Shown here piece by piece: positions 9,574 to 17,092 of a stretch of 64,000 bases of DNA (positions are counted from its first letter, which is position 1; the number at the start of each line of letters is the position of its first letter). The notes beneath the pieces were generated by a model that saw only the letters and a list, made by a program, of their open reading frames with translations, had not been told where the DNA came from and did no database searches. A program made the translations under genes and the position numbers. The DNA comes from Rhizobium sp. FKY42. Lineage in GTDB: Bacteria > Pseudomonadota > Alphaproteobacteria > Rhizobiales > Rhizobiaceae. Location of the stretch: positions 62,001 to 126,000 of the forward strand of contig NZ_STGA01000045.1 of NCBI RefSeq assembly GCF_005222835.1, written 5' to 3'.

Positions 9574-10421
9574 CCCTTGGTCGCTCCGAGCGTCAGGCCT
9601 GCAATGAAGTGTTTTTGCATGAGGAAGAACATCGCGACCGGCGGAAGGGCAGCGATGATGGATCCGGCAGAGACTAGATGCCAGGCGGCAACCCACTGAC
9701 CGTTCAGCGAGTAAAGTCCTGCCGTAACAGGCATCGCGTGCTGGCCTTGCACCAGGACCGTCGCCCAGAAATAGTCGTTCCACACGAAGGTGAACACCAG
9801 AACGGACAGAGCGGCGATGGCCGGACGCATCAATGGCAGGACGATGTAACGAAAGATCCGCCACTCCGACACACCTTCGACACGGGCGGATTCAATCAGC
9901 GCGAATGGCAGCCCTTTGATGAAGTTTCGCATGAAGAGCGTGCAGAACCCGGTCTGAAAGGCAACATGGAAGAGCACGAGACCGAGCGTTGTATCGTACA
10001 GCCCAGCCTTCAGGGTCATGTCTCGAACCGGCACCATAAGGATCTGGAATGGAATGAAATTGCCCGCCACGAACATGAAGAACAGCAGCAGGTTGGCGCG
10101 GAACTTGTAGACCGCAAGTGCAAAACCCGTAAGGCATGATAGAGCGACGGCGCCGATAACGGTCGGGATCGTAACCTTGAAGGAATTCAGGATGTAAAGC
10201 CCAATGGGCGAGTCCCTGAACACTGCAGTGTAGTTTTCGATACCCCCAAACCCGGACGGAATGCCGAAATAGTTGCCGGCGGCGAGATCGCTCGCAGGGC
10301 GCACCGAGGTGATTGCGACGCCGATCAGAGGCAACAACCAGAGAACGAGCGCCAGCGGAAGCACGACCTTGTAGGCGGTCTGTGCGAAAGGAGACGCTTT
10401 CTGAATGGGAGTAGGAAACAT
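9570..10421 (-). CDS. Sugar ABC transporter permease, MalG-like (CUT1)
   Basis: 283 residues with six hydrophobic segments. The cytoplasmic EAA loop ESARVEGVSEWRIFRYIVLP is characteristic of MalG-type permeases. The C-terminus GLTLGATKG matches the typical LTAGAVKG-like ending. It pairs with the MalF-like permease; the two genes overlap by one base. Part of the galactoside importer with the binding protein at 11417-12649. Confidence 0.95.
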   Translation of the reverse strand: MFPTPIQKASPFAQTAYKVVLPLALVLWLLPLIGVAITSVRPASDLAAGNYFGIPSGFGGIENYTAVFRDSPIGLYILNSFKVTIPTVIGAVALSCLTGFALAVYKFRANLLLFFMFVAGNFIPFQILMVPVRDMTLKAGLYDTTLGLVLFHVAFQTGFCTLFMRNFIKGLPFALIESARVEGVSEWRIFRYIVLPLMRPAIAALSVLVFTFVWNDYFWATVLVQGQHAMPVTAGLYSLNGQWVAAWHLVSAGSIIAALPPVAMFFLMQKHFIAGLTLGATKG

Positions 10422-11329
10422 CAGCTATTCCTTTCCTGCATCAGCATGCGCACGATGAAGAGCGTGATGAAGATCATCATGATCAGGAAGAGAACGACGG
10501 CGATCGCAGCCCCATAGCCCATTCGGAAACCGTATTCCGACAGCGCCTGCTCATACATGAAATAGGAGAGAACCTGGCTTGAGCCGTAGGGGCCACCGGA
10601 TGTCATGATGGATACCAGGTCGAAGCAGCGCAGCGAGCCTATGACAGTCACGACCATGGCAATGAAGGTTGCCGGCGCGAGTTGGGGCAAGACCACATAC
10701 CAAAGCAGCTTGATGCCCTTGGCGCCATCCATGCGCGCCGCTTCCACCTGTTCGGGATTGATGTTGTTGAGACCCGTCAAATACAAGATCATACAATAGG
10801 CCGTCTGCGGCCAGAGGCCCGCGACGATGATTCCGTAAGTCACGAAGCGCTCGTCCGCCAGAATGGCGATCTGCTGTCCGGTCAGATTTTCGATCAGCTT
10901 CGAGAACAGCCCGAAATCCGGCGCGTAGAACCAGGTGAAGATCAGACCAACGACAACCTGGCTGATCACGAAGGGAAAGAAAAACAGTGACTTGTAAAGC
11001 CGGATACCGGTAACGGTCTGGTTCAGGAACAGAGCGACGGCGAGACCGGCCGGAATGGAGAGCAGATAGAGCACCAGCCACAGAACGTTGTTCTTGAGCG
11101 ATGTGTAGAAGGAATCGTCGCCCATCAACTCGACATAGTTGCCAAGGCCAATCCAGACCTTATCGCCGAGACCATCCCAGTCATGAAAACTGATCCAGAT
11201 CGACTCGATGATCGGAAAGAGCACATAGATAACGAACATCGCCATGCCAGGTGCCAGAAACAGCCAAGGGGCAAGCCTTTGCTGGTTCTTTTTCCAGTAG
11301 CCGGTTGACGACGAAACAGCCTCGCTCAT
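10421..11329 (-). CDS. Sugar ABC transporter permease, MalF-like (CUT1)
   Basis: 302 residues, normal for short MalF/UgpA-type permeases that lack the large periplasmic loop of E. coli MalF. First membrane segment at ~20-42 (LAPWLFLAPGMAMFVIYVLF), EAA loop VEAARMDGAKGIKLLWYVVLP, and six segments in all. It follows the binding-protein gene after an 87-bp gap that holds a hairpin. The start is supported by AGAGGCG about 7 bp upstream of the ATG. Confidence 0.95.
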   Translation of the reverse strand: MSEAVSSSTGYWKKNQQRLAPWLFLAPGMAMFVIYVLFPIIESIWISFHDWDGLGDKVWIGLGNYVELMGDDSFYTSLKNNVLWLVLYLLSIPAGLAVALFLNQTVTGIRLYKSLFFFPFVISQVVVGLIFTWFYAPDFGLFSKLIENLTGQQIAILADERFVTYGIIVAGLWPQTAYCMILYLTGLNNINPEQVEAARMDGAKGIKLLWYVVLPQLAPATFIAMVVTVIGSLRCFDLVSIMTSGGPYGSSQVLSYFMYEQALSEYGFRMGYGAAIAVVLFLIMMIFITLFIVRMLMQERNS

Positions 11330-11363
11330 GGTCGCGCCTCTGTTGATGACATTGCGAAAGATC

Positions 11364-11398
11364 GGGCAGCCGCGTCCAATGCAAGGTCGCGACTGCCC
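11364..11398 (-). terminator. Hairpin between the sugar-binding-protein gene and the MalF-like permease gene
   Basis: Arms GGGCAG-C-CGCG and CGCG-A-CTGCCC pair over 10 of 11 positions around a 13-nt loop. It begins 18 bp after the binding-protein stop. Similar position to the malE-malF hairpins known in enterobacteria; expected to raise binding protein over permease levels. Confidence 0.55.
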
Positions 11399-11416
11399 AA
11401 GTCCGGGAGGAGGACT

Positions 11417-12649
11417 TTACTTGTGTACGCGCTGACGGATCTTCTCAAGGCGCTCCAGGATGGCGTCAGCCTTATCCGGCTTGACCATGAACTCCTGGAA
11501 ACCTTCCATGCCGGCCTTTGCCATTTCGGCGTTCGCATCACGGTCATAGAACTGCGCAAGTGCATAGGCACCCGACAGCATTTCGAAGCCTTGCTTCAGG
11601 AAGACATCCTGCGGTTTCTCGGCCTTACTGTTGACCGGAAGCTGGCCGAGCGTCGCGTTCATCTTGCTCTGTGCAGCGGGTGATGCGACATAGGCGAGGA
11701 ATTTCTTCGCATCTTCCTTGTTCTTGGCCTTGGCCGGAATGTGGAAGGTATCTGTCGGAGCCTCTTCGGCGACAGGCAGGTTCGGCGTGATCTGCGGGAA
11801 CTGCAGGAAGCCGATCTGCTCCTCCTTAAGGCCGCCGCTCTTCATCGTCGCGACAGCGAAGTTACCCATCAAGTACATGGCGGCCTTGCCTTGAACCATC
11901 TGCGGTACGGCGTCCTGCCAGTCGATGGCGGCATGGTTTGCAACGAAGTAGCCAGGCTTCACCAGTTCTGCCCACTTGGCAAACACGGCCTTCACGCGCG
12001 GGTCCGTATACGGAACCTTGCCGGAAGTGAGGTCCATGTGGAACTCATAGCCATTCACACGCAGGTTCAAATAGTCGAACCAGCCACCGGTTGGCCACAA
12101 CGCTTTTGTGCCGATTGTGAAAGGCGTGATGCCCGCGGCCTTCAGCTTTTCGCAAGCGGCCAGAAGCTCGGCCCAGGTCTTGGGCGGCGTGATGCCCTGC
12201 TTCTCGAAAATGTCCTTACGATAGTAGATGCCCCACTGATAGTAGGTGTAGGGAACGCCCCACTTCTTGCCATCGATCGTCATCGAAGATGCTGCGGACT
12301 TGAGCTGGTCATTCAGTCCATTTGCGGTCCAGACGTCCGAAACATCGGCAAACAGTCCCGCCTTCACGAAGGGCTCCATGCGGTTGCCAGCATACCATGC
12401 TGCCACATCCGGCGCATCGGCAGTTAGAAAGTTGCGGATTGCCGCCTTATAGCCTTCGTGGTCGAAGTTGTTCCACTTCACCTTGATGTCCGGATGTGCC
12501 TTCTGGAAATCGGCAATCAGTTCCTCCATCGCCTTCTTCGGCGCAGGGTCGGAATGGTCAGAATTGATTACGATTTCACCCGCGAATGCCGTGGATGACA
12601 ACAAGGCAGCAGACAAGGCAAGGGCCTTCAGGCCGTTGAAAAAGGTCAT
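11417..12649 (-). CDS. Periplasmic sugar-binding protein of a CUT1 ABC importer
   Basis: 410 residues with an N-terminal signal peptide (MTFFNGLKALALSAALLSS, cleavage after TAFA). SBP family 1 features: LIADFQKAHPDIKVKWNNFD, APDVAAWYAGNRMEPFVKAG, WGVPYTYYQWGIYYRKD, and the C-terminal region with KNKEDAKKFLAYVAS. The ribosome site GGGAGG lies 6 bp before the ATG. First gene of the operon; divergent from the AraC regulator. Substrate is inferred from the two galactosidases downstream (melibiose, raffinose, lactose or galactosylglycerol-like). Confidence 0.93.
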   Translation of the reverse strand: MTFFNGLKALALSAALLSSTAFAGEIVINSDHSDPAPKKAMEELIADFQKAHPDIKVKWNNFDHEGYKAAIRNFLTADAPDVAAWYAGNRMEPFVKAGLFADVSDVWTANGLNDQLKSAASSMTIDGKKWGVPYTYYQWGIYYRKDIFEKQGITPPKTWAELLAACEKLKAAGITPFTIGTKALWPTGGWFDYLNLRVNGYEFHMDLTSGKVPYTDPRVKAVFAKWAELVKPGYFVANHAAIDWQDAVPQMVQGKAAMYLMGNFAVATMKSGGLKEEQIGFLQFPQITPNLPVAEEAPTDTFHIPAKAKNKEDAKKFLAYVASPAAQSKMNATLGQLPVNSKAEKPQDVFLKQGFEMLSGAYALAQFYDRDANAEMAKAGMEGFQEFMVKPDKADAILERLEKIRQRVHK

Positions 12650-12664
12650 GTTTTCCTCCCGATG

Positions 12665-12780
12665 ACCGTCATTCAGTCGCTATCGCCCGACACCCTGCCG
12701 CCAATTTGAATGCACGCGGTTCCGGATCTCAGGCATGACAATATCATTTGCTTTAAAACCGTAATGATCTACCGTCATTC
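12665..12780. promoter_or_regulatory. Candidate AraC-regulator sites between the galactoside operon and its regulator
   Basis: The 10-mer ACCGTCATTC occurs twice in direct orientation (12665-12674 and 12771-12780). A related ACCGTAATGA at 12758 stands 13 bp before the second copy, giving a tandem pair next to the araC-type gene and a distant single site near the operon. This fits paired AraC half-sites, but binding is inferred. Confidence 0.45.
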
Positions 12781-12805
12781 TATCGATCTTTTCCGGAATC
12801 CTAAG

Positions 12806-13717
12806 ATGGAACGTTTGGCGAAAATCAACAACGATGAATCCGTTCCGGTCCATCCTGATCATGACCCACGACATCCGCTCGTCATATTTGGAGATCATCG
12901 GTTCTGTGCGGGAGAATGCCTCGATGTGCAGCGCATGGCCGGGCCGCACATGCACAGCCAGATCGAACTCAATTTCGTCCTTCGTGGACGCATGAGTTAC
13001 TGGTTCGACGGGCGCGAGCTGACGATCGATGAAAACCGCCTTTGCCTCTTCTGGGGAATGATACCGCATCAAGTCACGGACCGGGAGGAAGGCACGCAGT
13101 TCGTCTGCCTCTATGTGCCGATGTCGGTGCTTCTAGGCTTTCCCAACCTCAGCCGGTTCCGCAATGCCGTCTTTCGCGGTGCAGTGATCGAGGCGATGGA
13201 GATGCGTCCCTGGGAAAGCGAGGTCTTCAAGCGCTGGCGGGATGAGTTGCTATCCGGTGATGCCGAACTGATGGAGATCGTTCGCTCGGAACTGACGGCG
13301 CGGGTCATGCGCATCGAGCGCGAAGGATGGCGTGATCTGCGGGAGCAAGGTGACGCGATCGCAAGCTTGGGTAAAAGAGATGCGGATTGGGTGATCCATG
13401 TCGAGAAAATGCTGAGATTCATTGGAGAAGGCGCTTTGAGCGAAATCTCCGCCGAAGATGTGGGGCGGGCTGCAGGCCTGCATCCCAATTATGCCATGAC
13501 ACTGTTCCGCAAGGCAGTCGGCATGACCATCAATCAGGCCATCATTCGGCACAGGCTGGATACGGCACAATCGCTCTTGATCGCAACCGATCTGCCGATC
13601 ACAGAGGTTGCCTACGAATCCGGCTTTGGTTCGCTCTCCACGTTTTACGAAGCATTCCAGCGTCGGTTCAAGGAAAAGCCCGTTCTGTATCGCAAACGTC
13701 TTCGCCCTTCCGGCTGA
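12806..13717 (+). CDS. AraC-family transcriptional regulator of galactoside use
   Basis: 303 residues from the ATG at 12806 (MERLAKINNDESV). The frame is open back to 12710, but the longer N-terminus would cover the probable operator repeats. N-terminal cupin sensor domain at ~25-110 with PHMHSQIELNFVLRGRMSYW; C-terminal double helix-turn-helix at ~205-300 ending with the AraC signature VAYESGFGSLSTFYEAFQRR. Divergent from the importer and galactosidase genes, so it probably activates them in response to an alpha-galactoside, as MelR does. Effector unknown. Confidence 0.9.
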   Translation: MERLAKINNDESVPVHPDHDPRHPLVIFGDHRFCAGECLDVQRMAGPHMHSQIELNFVLRGRMSYWFDGRELTIDENRLCLFWGMIPHQVTDREEGTQFVCLYVPMSVLLGFPNLSRFRNAVFRGAVIEAMEMRPWESEVFKRWRDELLSGDAELMEIVRSELTARVMRIEREGWRDLREQGDAIASLGKRDADWVIHVEKMLRFIGEGALSEISAEDVGRAAGLHPNYAMTLFRKAVGMTINQAIIRHRLDTAQSLLIATDLPITEVAYESGFGSLSTFYEAFQRRFKEKPVLYRKRLRPSG

Positions 13718-13733
13718 TCGGAACAACGAAGGA

Positions 13734-13759
13734 GCGGCGGCCGGTTTCCCGGCCACCGC
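13734..13759. terminator. Hairpin between the convergent araC-type gene and DUF992 remnant
   Basis: Arms GCGG-c-GGCCGG and CCGGCC-a-CCGC close a 4-nt TTTC loop, 17 bp after the regulator's stop. There is no T run, so it may act in both directions or work as a Rho-assisted end. Confidence 0.5.
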
Positions 13760-13767
13760 CTTGCCCA

Positions 13768-13973
13768 TCAGCCTGCGTGGCTCAGTTGGAGGCGGGAAAC
13801 GCCGGCGGCGACATTCAAACCTATACCAACCTGAGCGCTGACTGGCTGCAGGGCAAAATTCTTGGAGCTTCCACCAATCAGTGCGTTGGCACCGACGCCG
13901 ATCCCGGCGGCTGCAGAGGCGGATGCGCCGACATAGCTGCCAGCCAGCGAGCGAGAAGAATGATCTTTTTCAT
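13768..13973 (-). pseudogene. Decayed DUF992 gene (start and C-terminal part joined out of frame)
   Basis: The minus-strand frame ending at 13768 encodes ~58 residues (SLAGSYVGASASAAAGIGVG onward, then ANALIGGSS and GIGLNVAAGVSRLQ) that align with the last third of the intact DUF992 protein at 16390-16923 (AGVGANVLVGG, GLNLAA). In this frame there is no start codon near. An ATG AAA AAG start resembling the intact gene's MKKI signal peptide lies at 13973, but two bases out of phase, and the middle ~100 codons are absent. The simplest reading is an internal deletion with a frame change. A short expressed peptide cannot be excluded. Confidence 0.65.
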
Positions 13974-13999
13974 GGTGTTCACTTTCTTCAGAAGCTGAT

Positions 14000-14308
14000 T
14001 TAGCTATGGTCCGGAATGACCGCGTCATTGACGGCGACATAGCGAGGCAGATGGATCCGTGGCTGCACGGCGAGGTCGGCCAGAACGCTGCGTCCTGTGA
14101 AGACTTCAGCGATGGCAATGGCGGTCTCCAGCGTATCGGTGGAGTCTACCTCGCCTGTAAGCACGATGCGGCCGTCCTCAAAGGCACAGGTAATGCTGCT
14201 TTTTTCGAGGCCCTGCGCATAGGCAAGGATCGACTGCAAGGCAGCACAAACACTGTGATCCTGGGGGTGTCCGCGCATCTGGGAACGTGCGTGTGCGACA
14301 ATCATCAT
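14000..14308 (-). CDS. BON-domain protein (small, cytoplasmic)
   Basis: 102 residues from the ATG at 14308, preceded by GAGGCAGGT; an in-frame GTG at 14323 is the alternative. The middle shows the BON pattern: SITCAFEDGRIVLTGEVDST followed by the helix ETAIAIAEVFTGRSVLADL, resembling single-BON proteins linked to osmotic stress. No signal peptide or membrane segment. It lies ~30 bp downstream of the CsbD gene on the same strand, so the two are probably co-transcribed. Function in binding phospholipid or stabilising envelope is known only for secreted BON proteins such as OsmY; here the role is open. Confidence 0.75.
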   Translation of the reverse strand: MMIVAHARSQMRGHPQDHSVCAALQSILAYAQGLEKSSITCAFEDGRIVLTGEVDSTDTLETAIAIAEVFTGRSVLADLAVQPRIHLPRYVAVNDAVIPDHS

Positions 14309-14338
14309 ACCTGCCTCGCTCACGGGTTGATCCGAAAA

Positions 14339-14518
14339 CTACTTGAGGACGGACTTCACGGAGTCCTTGGCCTTGCCGACAGCGCTCTGCGCTTCGCCGG
14401 CAACCTTATCGGCCTTGCCCTCGATCTCGAGGTCACAATTGCCCGTTACCTTGCCGACGGCTTCCTTGATGGTACCCTTCGCCTGACGGGCAGCACCTTC
14501 GATCCGGTTCTTATCCAT
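14339..14518 (-). CDS. CsbD-family stress-response protein
   Basis: A 59-residue protein. It begins MDKNRIEGAARQAKGTIKEA and contains GKVTGNCDLEIEGKADKVAG, the two defining CsbD blocks, ending KSVLK then TAG. GGAGTAGGATC precedes the ATG. CsbD proteins are small, highly charged, helical and induced by general stress in many bacteria; their molecular role is unknown. The gene lies between the BON gene and the PAS-LuxR gene, with an 18-bp near-palindrome ~100 bp upstream. A cysteine at residue 28 is a slightly unusual position in this family. Confidence 0.9.
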   Translation of the reverse strand: MDKNRIEGAARQAKGTIKEAVGKVTGNCDLEIEGKADKVAGEAQSAVGKAKDSVKSVLK

Positions 14519-14616
14519 GATCCTACTCCTTGTTTCAGTTGGGTCGGCAGCGCTTCATTGCGCTACACGACTGGAGATAGGACCGAATACGGTGCTGATG
14601 CAGAGAGAGAACTACT

Positions 14617-14634
14617 AATCCTGCTAGTAGGATT
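14617..14634. promoter_or_regulatory. 18-bp near-palindrome upstream of the CsbD-BON genes
   Basis: AATCCT-G-CTAG-T-AGGATT: 16 of 18 positions are symmetric around CTAG. Size and symmetry fit a LuxR-type (GerE fold) operator. It starts directly beside the stop codon of the PAS-LuxR gene and ~100 bp upstream of the CsbD start. Little T follows on the minus strand, so a terminator is less likely. Confidence 0.5.
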
Positions 14635-16155
14635 TTACCTTTTTTTGCCGTTGGATTTTTTTCTGGCGGATGCAGAACCCTTTCCGCTGAACCCGCGCTC
14701 CCGTGCCCATATGACGGCTGCGGCGCGGCGATTGACGCCGATCTTGTTGTAGAGAGACGCCACGTGATTGCGGATGGTGTGGCGCGACAGACAAAGGGCA
14801 TCACCCATCTCGGCATCACTCAAACCATCGCAGATCAACCCGAGAATCTCGCACTCACGCTCACTCAGATCTCTCAGTTCAGCCGATGGACTTTTCCCGG
14901 TGGACGCCTGTCGCAACGTCGCGAGACGATCCACGACAGTGCGGCTGAACCAGGAGGTATCGGCCATGACGCTCTCGATGGCCTCTATGAGTTCCAGTTC
15001 AGATCGTCTGCGTTCCGTCACGTCCTGCACCGACCACAGCACGCACGCATGGTCATTGATCTCCACCCGTTCTGCAGAGACCAGACATTCAGCCGTATCG
15101 CCATTTGCCAACATCATGCGCATGGCGACATCCCTCACAGGCACATTGTCACGTAAATTCTGCTCGATTTCCTTACGGGCCTTCGTATCTTCCCAAAGCT
15201 TCAAATCGGCTGCCGTCTTTCCAATGACAGATTCGATCTTCCTGCCACTCAGGGACAGGAAAGCCTCGTTGACTTCCATGAAGACGAAGTTATCCAACCG
15301 CGTAATTGCAGCAGGTGCTGGCGAAAGGCGAAAGGACTTGGAGAACCTCTCTTCGCTCTGCCGAAGAGCGTTCTGCGCTTTACGACGGCCATCGAGGTCG
15401 GCAAATGTAAACAGCATGCATGGCACCTCACCCACGGGAATGGGCTCGCCAGCGACAATGACCAATCGATCTCCACCATCCGGAAGCGGTATCAGGGCCT
15501 CGCGCTGACGTATAACCCACCCTTCCGCCAGCTTGATCATGGCGTCATCACCCGTTTCACAATTCGAGAACAGTCCGATTTCCTCCACCATCTTGCCCAG
15601 CACATCGTCCTGGGTCAGTCCGGTCATTTCCATGAAACCCTGGTTGACCCGTATGAAGCGCTGGTCGTCGAGTCTGCATATGAGTCCTGGCGCAGGATTC
15701 GCGTTGAAGGATTTCTCGAAACGCTTCTCGGCCTCATAGCGCGGAGTTTCGTCGCGAATGATCAGCACCAGAACATCAGGCTTGGCACCAGCGTCTTCGA
15801 GGATCAGCGTACGCACGACATGAACCCAGCACGCGTCAGGATCGCTTGTCGGAGAGACTTCGATGGTGACCCCGTCCAATGCTTCCTCGCCCAGCAGCCG
15901 TTCAAGCGGGTACTGCCCCTCGTCGAGCGTATGGTTGTTTCGATACCGAAGGGTGAAGCGGCGGCGGTAATCCGCAACGGTCTCGCCAAGCCCGGCAAGA
16001 TCCTCGACGCGATGGCTCATTAACGCGGCTTCGTTCGCCCAACTTATTCTGCCATCCGGCTCAACGAGAATCAGGCCGTCCGTAAGGCCTGCAATAAGTT
16101 GCTGCAGGACGGCGCGGTTTATGCGTGGTACTTCAGCGGCTTCGTTCATGGACAT
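14635..16155 (-). CDS. PAS-domain LuxR-type transcriptional regulator
   Basis: 506 residues from the ATG at 16155 (MSMNEAAEVPRINR); the next ATG is two codons on. Three consecutive PAS-like sensor domains can be read: ~20-140 (LTDGLILVEPDGRISWANEA), ~145-260 (NANPAPGLICRLDDQRFIRV) and ~270-385 (LSPAPAAITRLDNFVFMEVN). A C-terminal LuxR helix-turn-helix follows at ~427-487 (LSERECEILGLICDGLSDAE, SRHTIRNHVASLYNKIGVNR), then a basic tail. There is no histidine-kinase or receiver domain, so sensing and DNA binding are in one chain. No cofactor-binding LOV or haem motif is evident. Neighbouring CsbD, BON and DUF992 genes are plausible targets. Confidence 0.88.
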   Translation of the reverse strand: MSMNEAAEVPRINRAVLQQLIAGLTDGLILVEPDGRISWANEAALMSHRVEDLAGLGETVADYRRRFTLRYRNNHTLDEGQYPLERLLGEEALDGVTIEVSPTSDPDACWVHVVRTLILEDAGAKPDVLVLIIRDETPRYEAEKRFEKSFNANPAPGLICRLDDQRFIRVNQGFMEMTGLTQDDVLGKMVEEIGLFSNCETGDDAMIKLAEGWVIRQREALIPLPDGGDRLVIVAGEPIPVGEVPCMLFTFADLDGRRKAQNALRQSEERFSKSFRLSPAPAAITRLDNFVFMEVNEAFLSLSGRKIESVIGKTAADLKLWEDTKARKEIEQNLRDNVPVRDVAMRMMLANGDTAECLVSAERVEINDHACVLWSVQDVTERRRSELELIEAIESVMADTSWFSRTVVDRLATLRQASTGKSPSAELRDLSERECEILGLICDGLSDAEMGDALCLSRHTIRNHVASLYNKIGVNRRAAAVIWARERGFSGKGSASARKKSNGKKR

Positions 16156-16389
16156 TCGGTTCCAACTTGAATGGACCTTAAAGTGTGAACGATCTTGTGC
16201 AGGACAAGTGGCCACACTCCAATGTCGAACTCAGTGGAAAAAACGGCTGGCGACTGAAGAAATAAACAAAGAGTTTACGAGGATCATTTTTTTGCCACGC
16301 GCGTTGATGAGGAAATTCACGAGCGTCAGCATTGCTGAGTCGAGAACTGCCGCACCGAATGCATAGAGTAATACCCAAGGAGTAAACCC

Positions 16390-16923
16390 ATGAAGAAAAT
16401 CCTCGCAGTTGCCATCTCTGCACTGCCCGTCATCGCCAGCGCTGGCACAGCAATTTCAGCTGATACCATCTCACGCTTCGACCGCGCTCCGGTCGCTCAG
16501 GAACAGGACCAGCGGGGCGGCGTGCGCATCGGCTATCTCGATTGCACGATCGGCGGCGGCGTTGGCTATGTACTGGGTTCTGCGAAGGAAGCTGACTGCG
16601 TCTTCACGTCCGCAATGGGTGGCGAACCACTCGACCGTTATACGGGGGTCGTACGAAAGATGGGGGTAGACCTTGGCTTTACGACGAAACAGCGCATGGT
16701 CTGGGCCGTTTTCGCCCCGACTGCAGGTTACCACCGCGGTTCGCTCGGCGGCCTATACCAGGGTGCAACGGCTGAGGTAACGGTTGTCGCAGGCGTCGGT
16801 GCGAACGTTCTCGTTGGTGGCACGTCCGGATCTATCCACCTTCAGACGGTCAGTGTCCAGGGGCAGCTTGGCCTCAACCTCGCCGCAACCGGAACCTCCG
16901 TGACGCTTACTCCTGCGAGCTAA
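16390..16923 (+). CDS. DUF992 family exported protein
   Basis: 177 residues with a Sec signal peptide (MKKILAVAISALPVIASAGT, cleavage near residue 24). Mature part has RIGYLDCTIGGGVGYVLGSA, a second cysteine in ADCVFTS (C52 and C70, possible disulfide), AVFAPTAGYHRGSLGGLYQG and the glycine-rich C-terminal block VVAGVGANVLVGG. This is the conserved pattern of DUF992, a periplasmic family of unknown function in Rhizobiales. AAGGAG lies 9 bp before the ATG and a strong terminator follows, so it is probably a single-gene transcript. A decayed copy lies 2.5 kb away. Confidence 0.88.
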   Translation: MKKILAVAISALPVIASAGTAISADTISRFDRAPVAQEQDQRGGVRIGYLDCTIGGGVGYVLGSAKEADCVFTSAMGGEPLDRYTGVVRKMGVDLGFTTKQRMVWAVFAPTAGYHRGSLGGLYQGATAEVTVVAGVGANVLVGGTSGSIHLQTVSVQGQLGLNLAATGTSVTLTPAS

Positions 16924-16948
16924 AGTCAGCGGTATTACTGAACATGAA

Positions 16949-16976
16949 AGCGTCTGCCCCGGCAGGCGCTTTTTTC
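16949..16976 (+). terminator. Rho-independent terminator of the DUF992 gene
   Basis: AGCGTCTGCC / GGCAGGCGCT stem (one G-T pair) with a 2-nt loop, followed by TTTTTT and CTTGG; 26 bp after the stop codon. Confidence 0.85.
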
Positions 16977-17092
16977 TTGGCCTTGTCATTATTCAGATTT
17001 GCTTGAAAAGACTTGATCTATCGTCGCTGGTTCGATTTGGATCCATCGGCACATGATCAACCCACCGTTTCTATGCCGAACCGGAGTTCCAG

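Noticed and set aside
8398-9699. 433-codon open frame on the plus strand
   Set aside because: Antisense to the GH36 gene, whose nucleophile and acid/base motifs are intact; no recognisable domain in the antisense product.
9574-9864. Extended N-terminus of the alpha-galactosidase
   Set aside because: The 97 extra residues would be fully contained in the permease gene in another frame and do not resemble a GH36 N-terminus.
13769-14118. 116-residue intact protein instead of a DUF992 pseudogene
   Set aside because: The first half overlaps the BON gene in another frame and has no ribosome site; only the last ~58 residues show family similarity.
14617-14634. Intrinsic terminator of the PAS-LuxR gene
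   Set aside because: The stem is AT-rich with almost no loop and no T run follows on the minus strand; an operator fits better.
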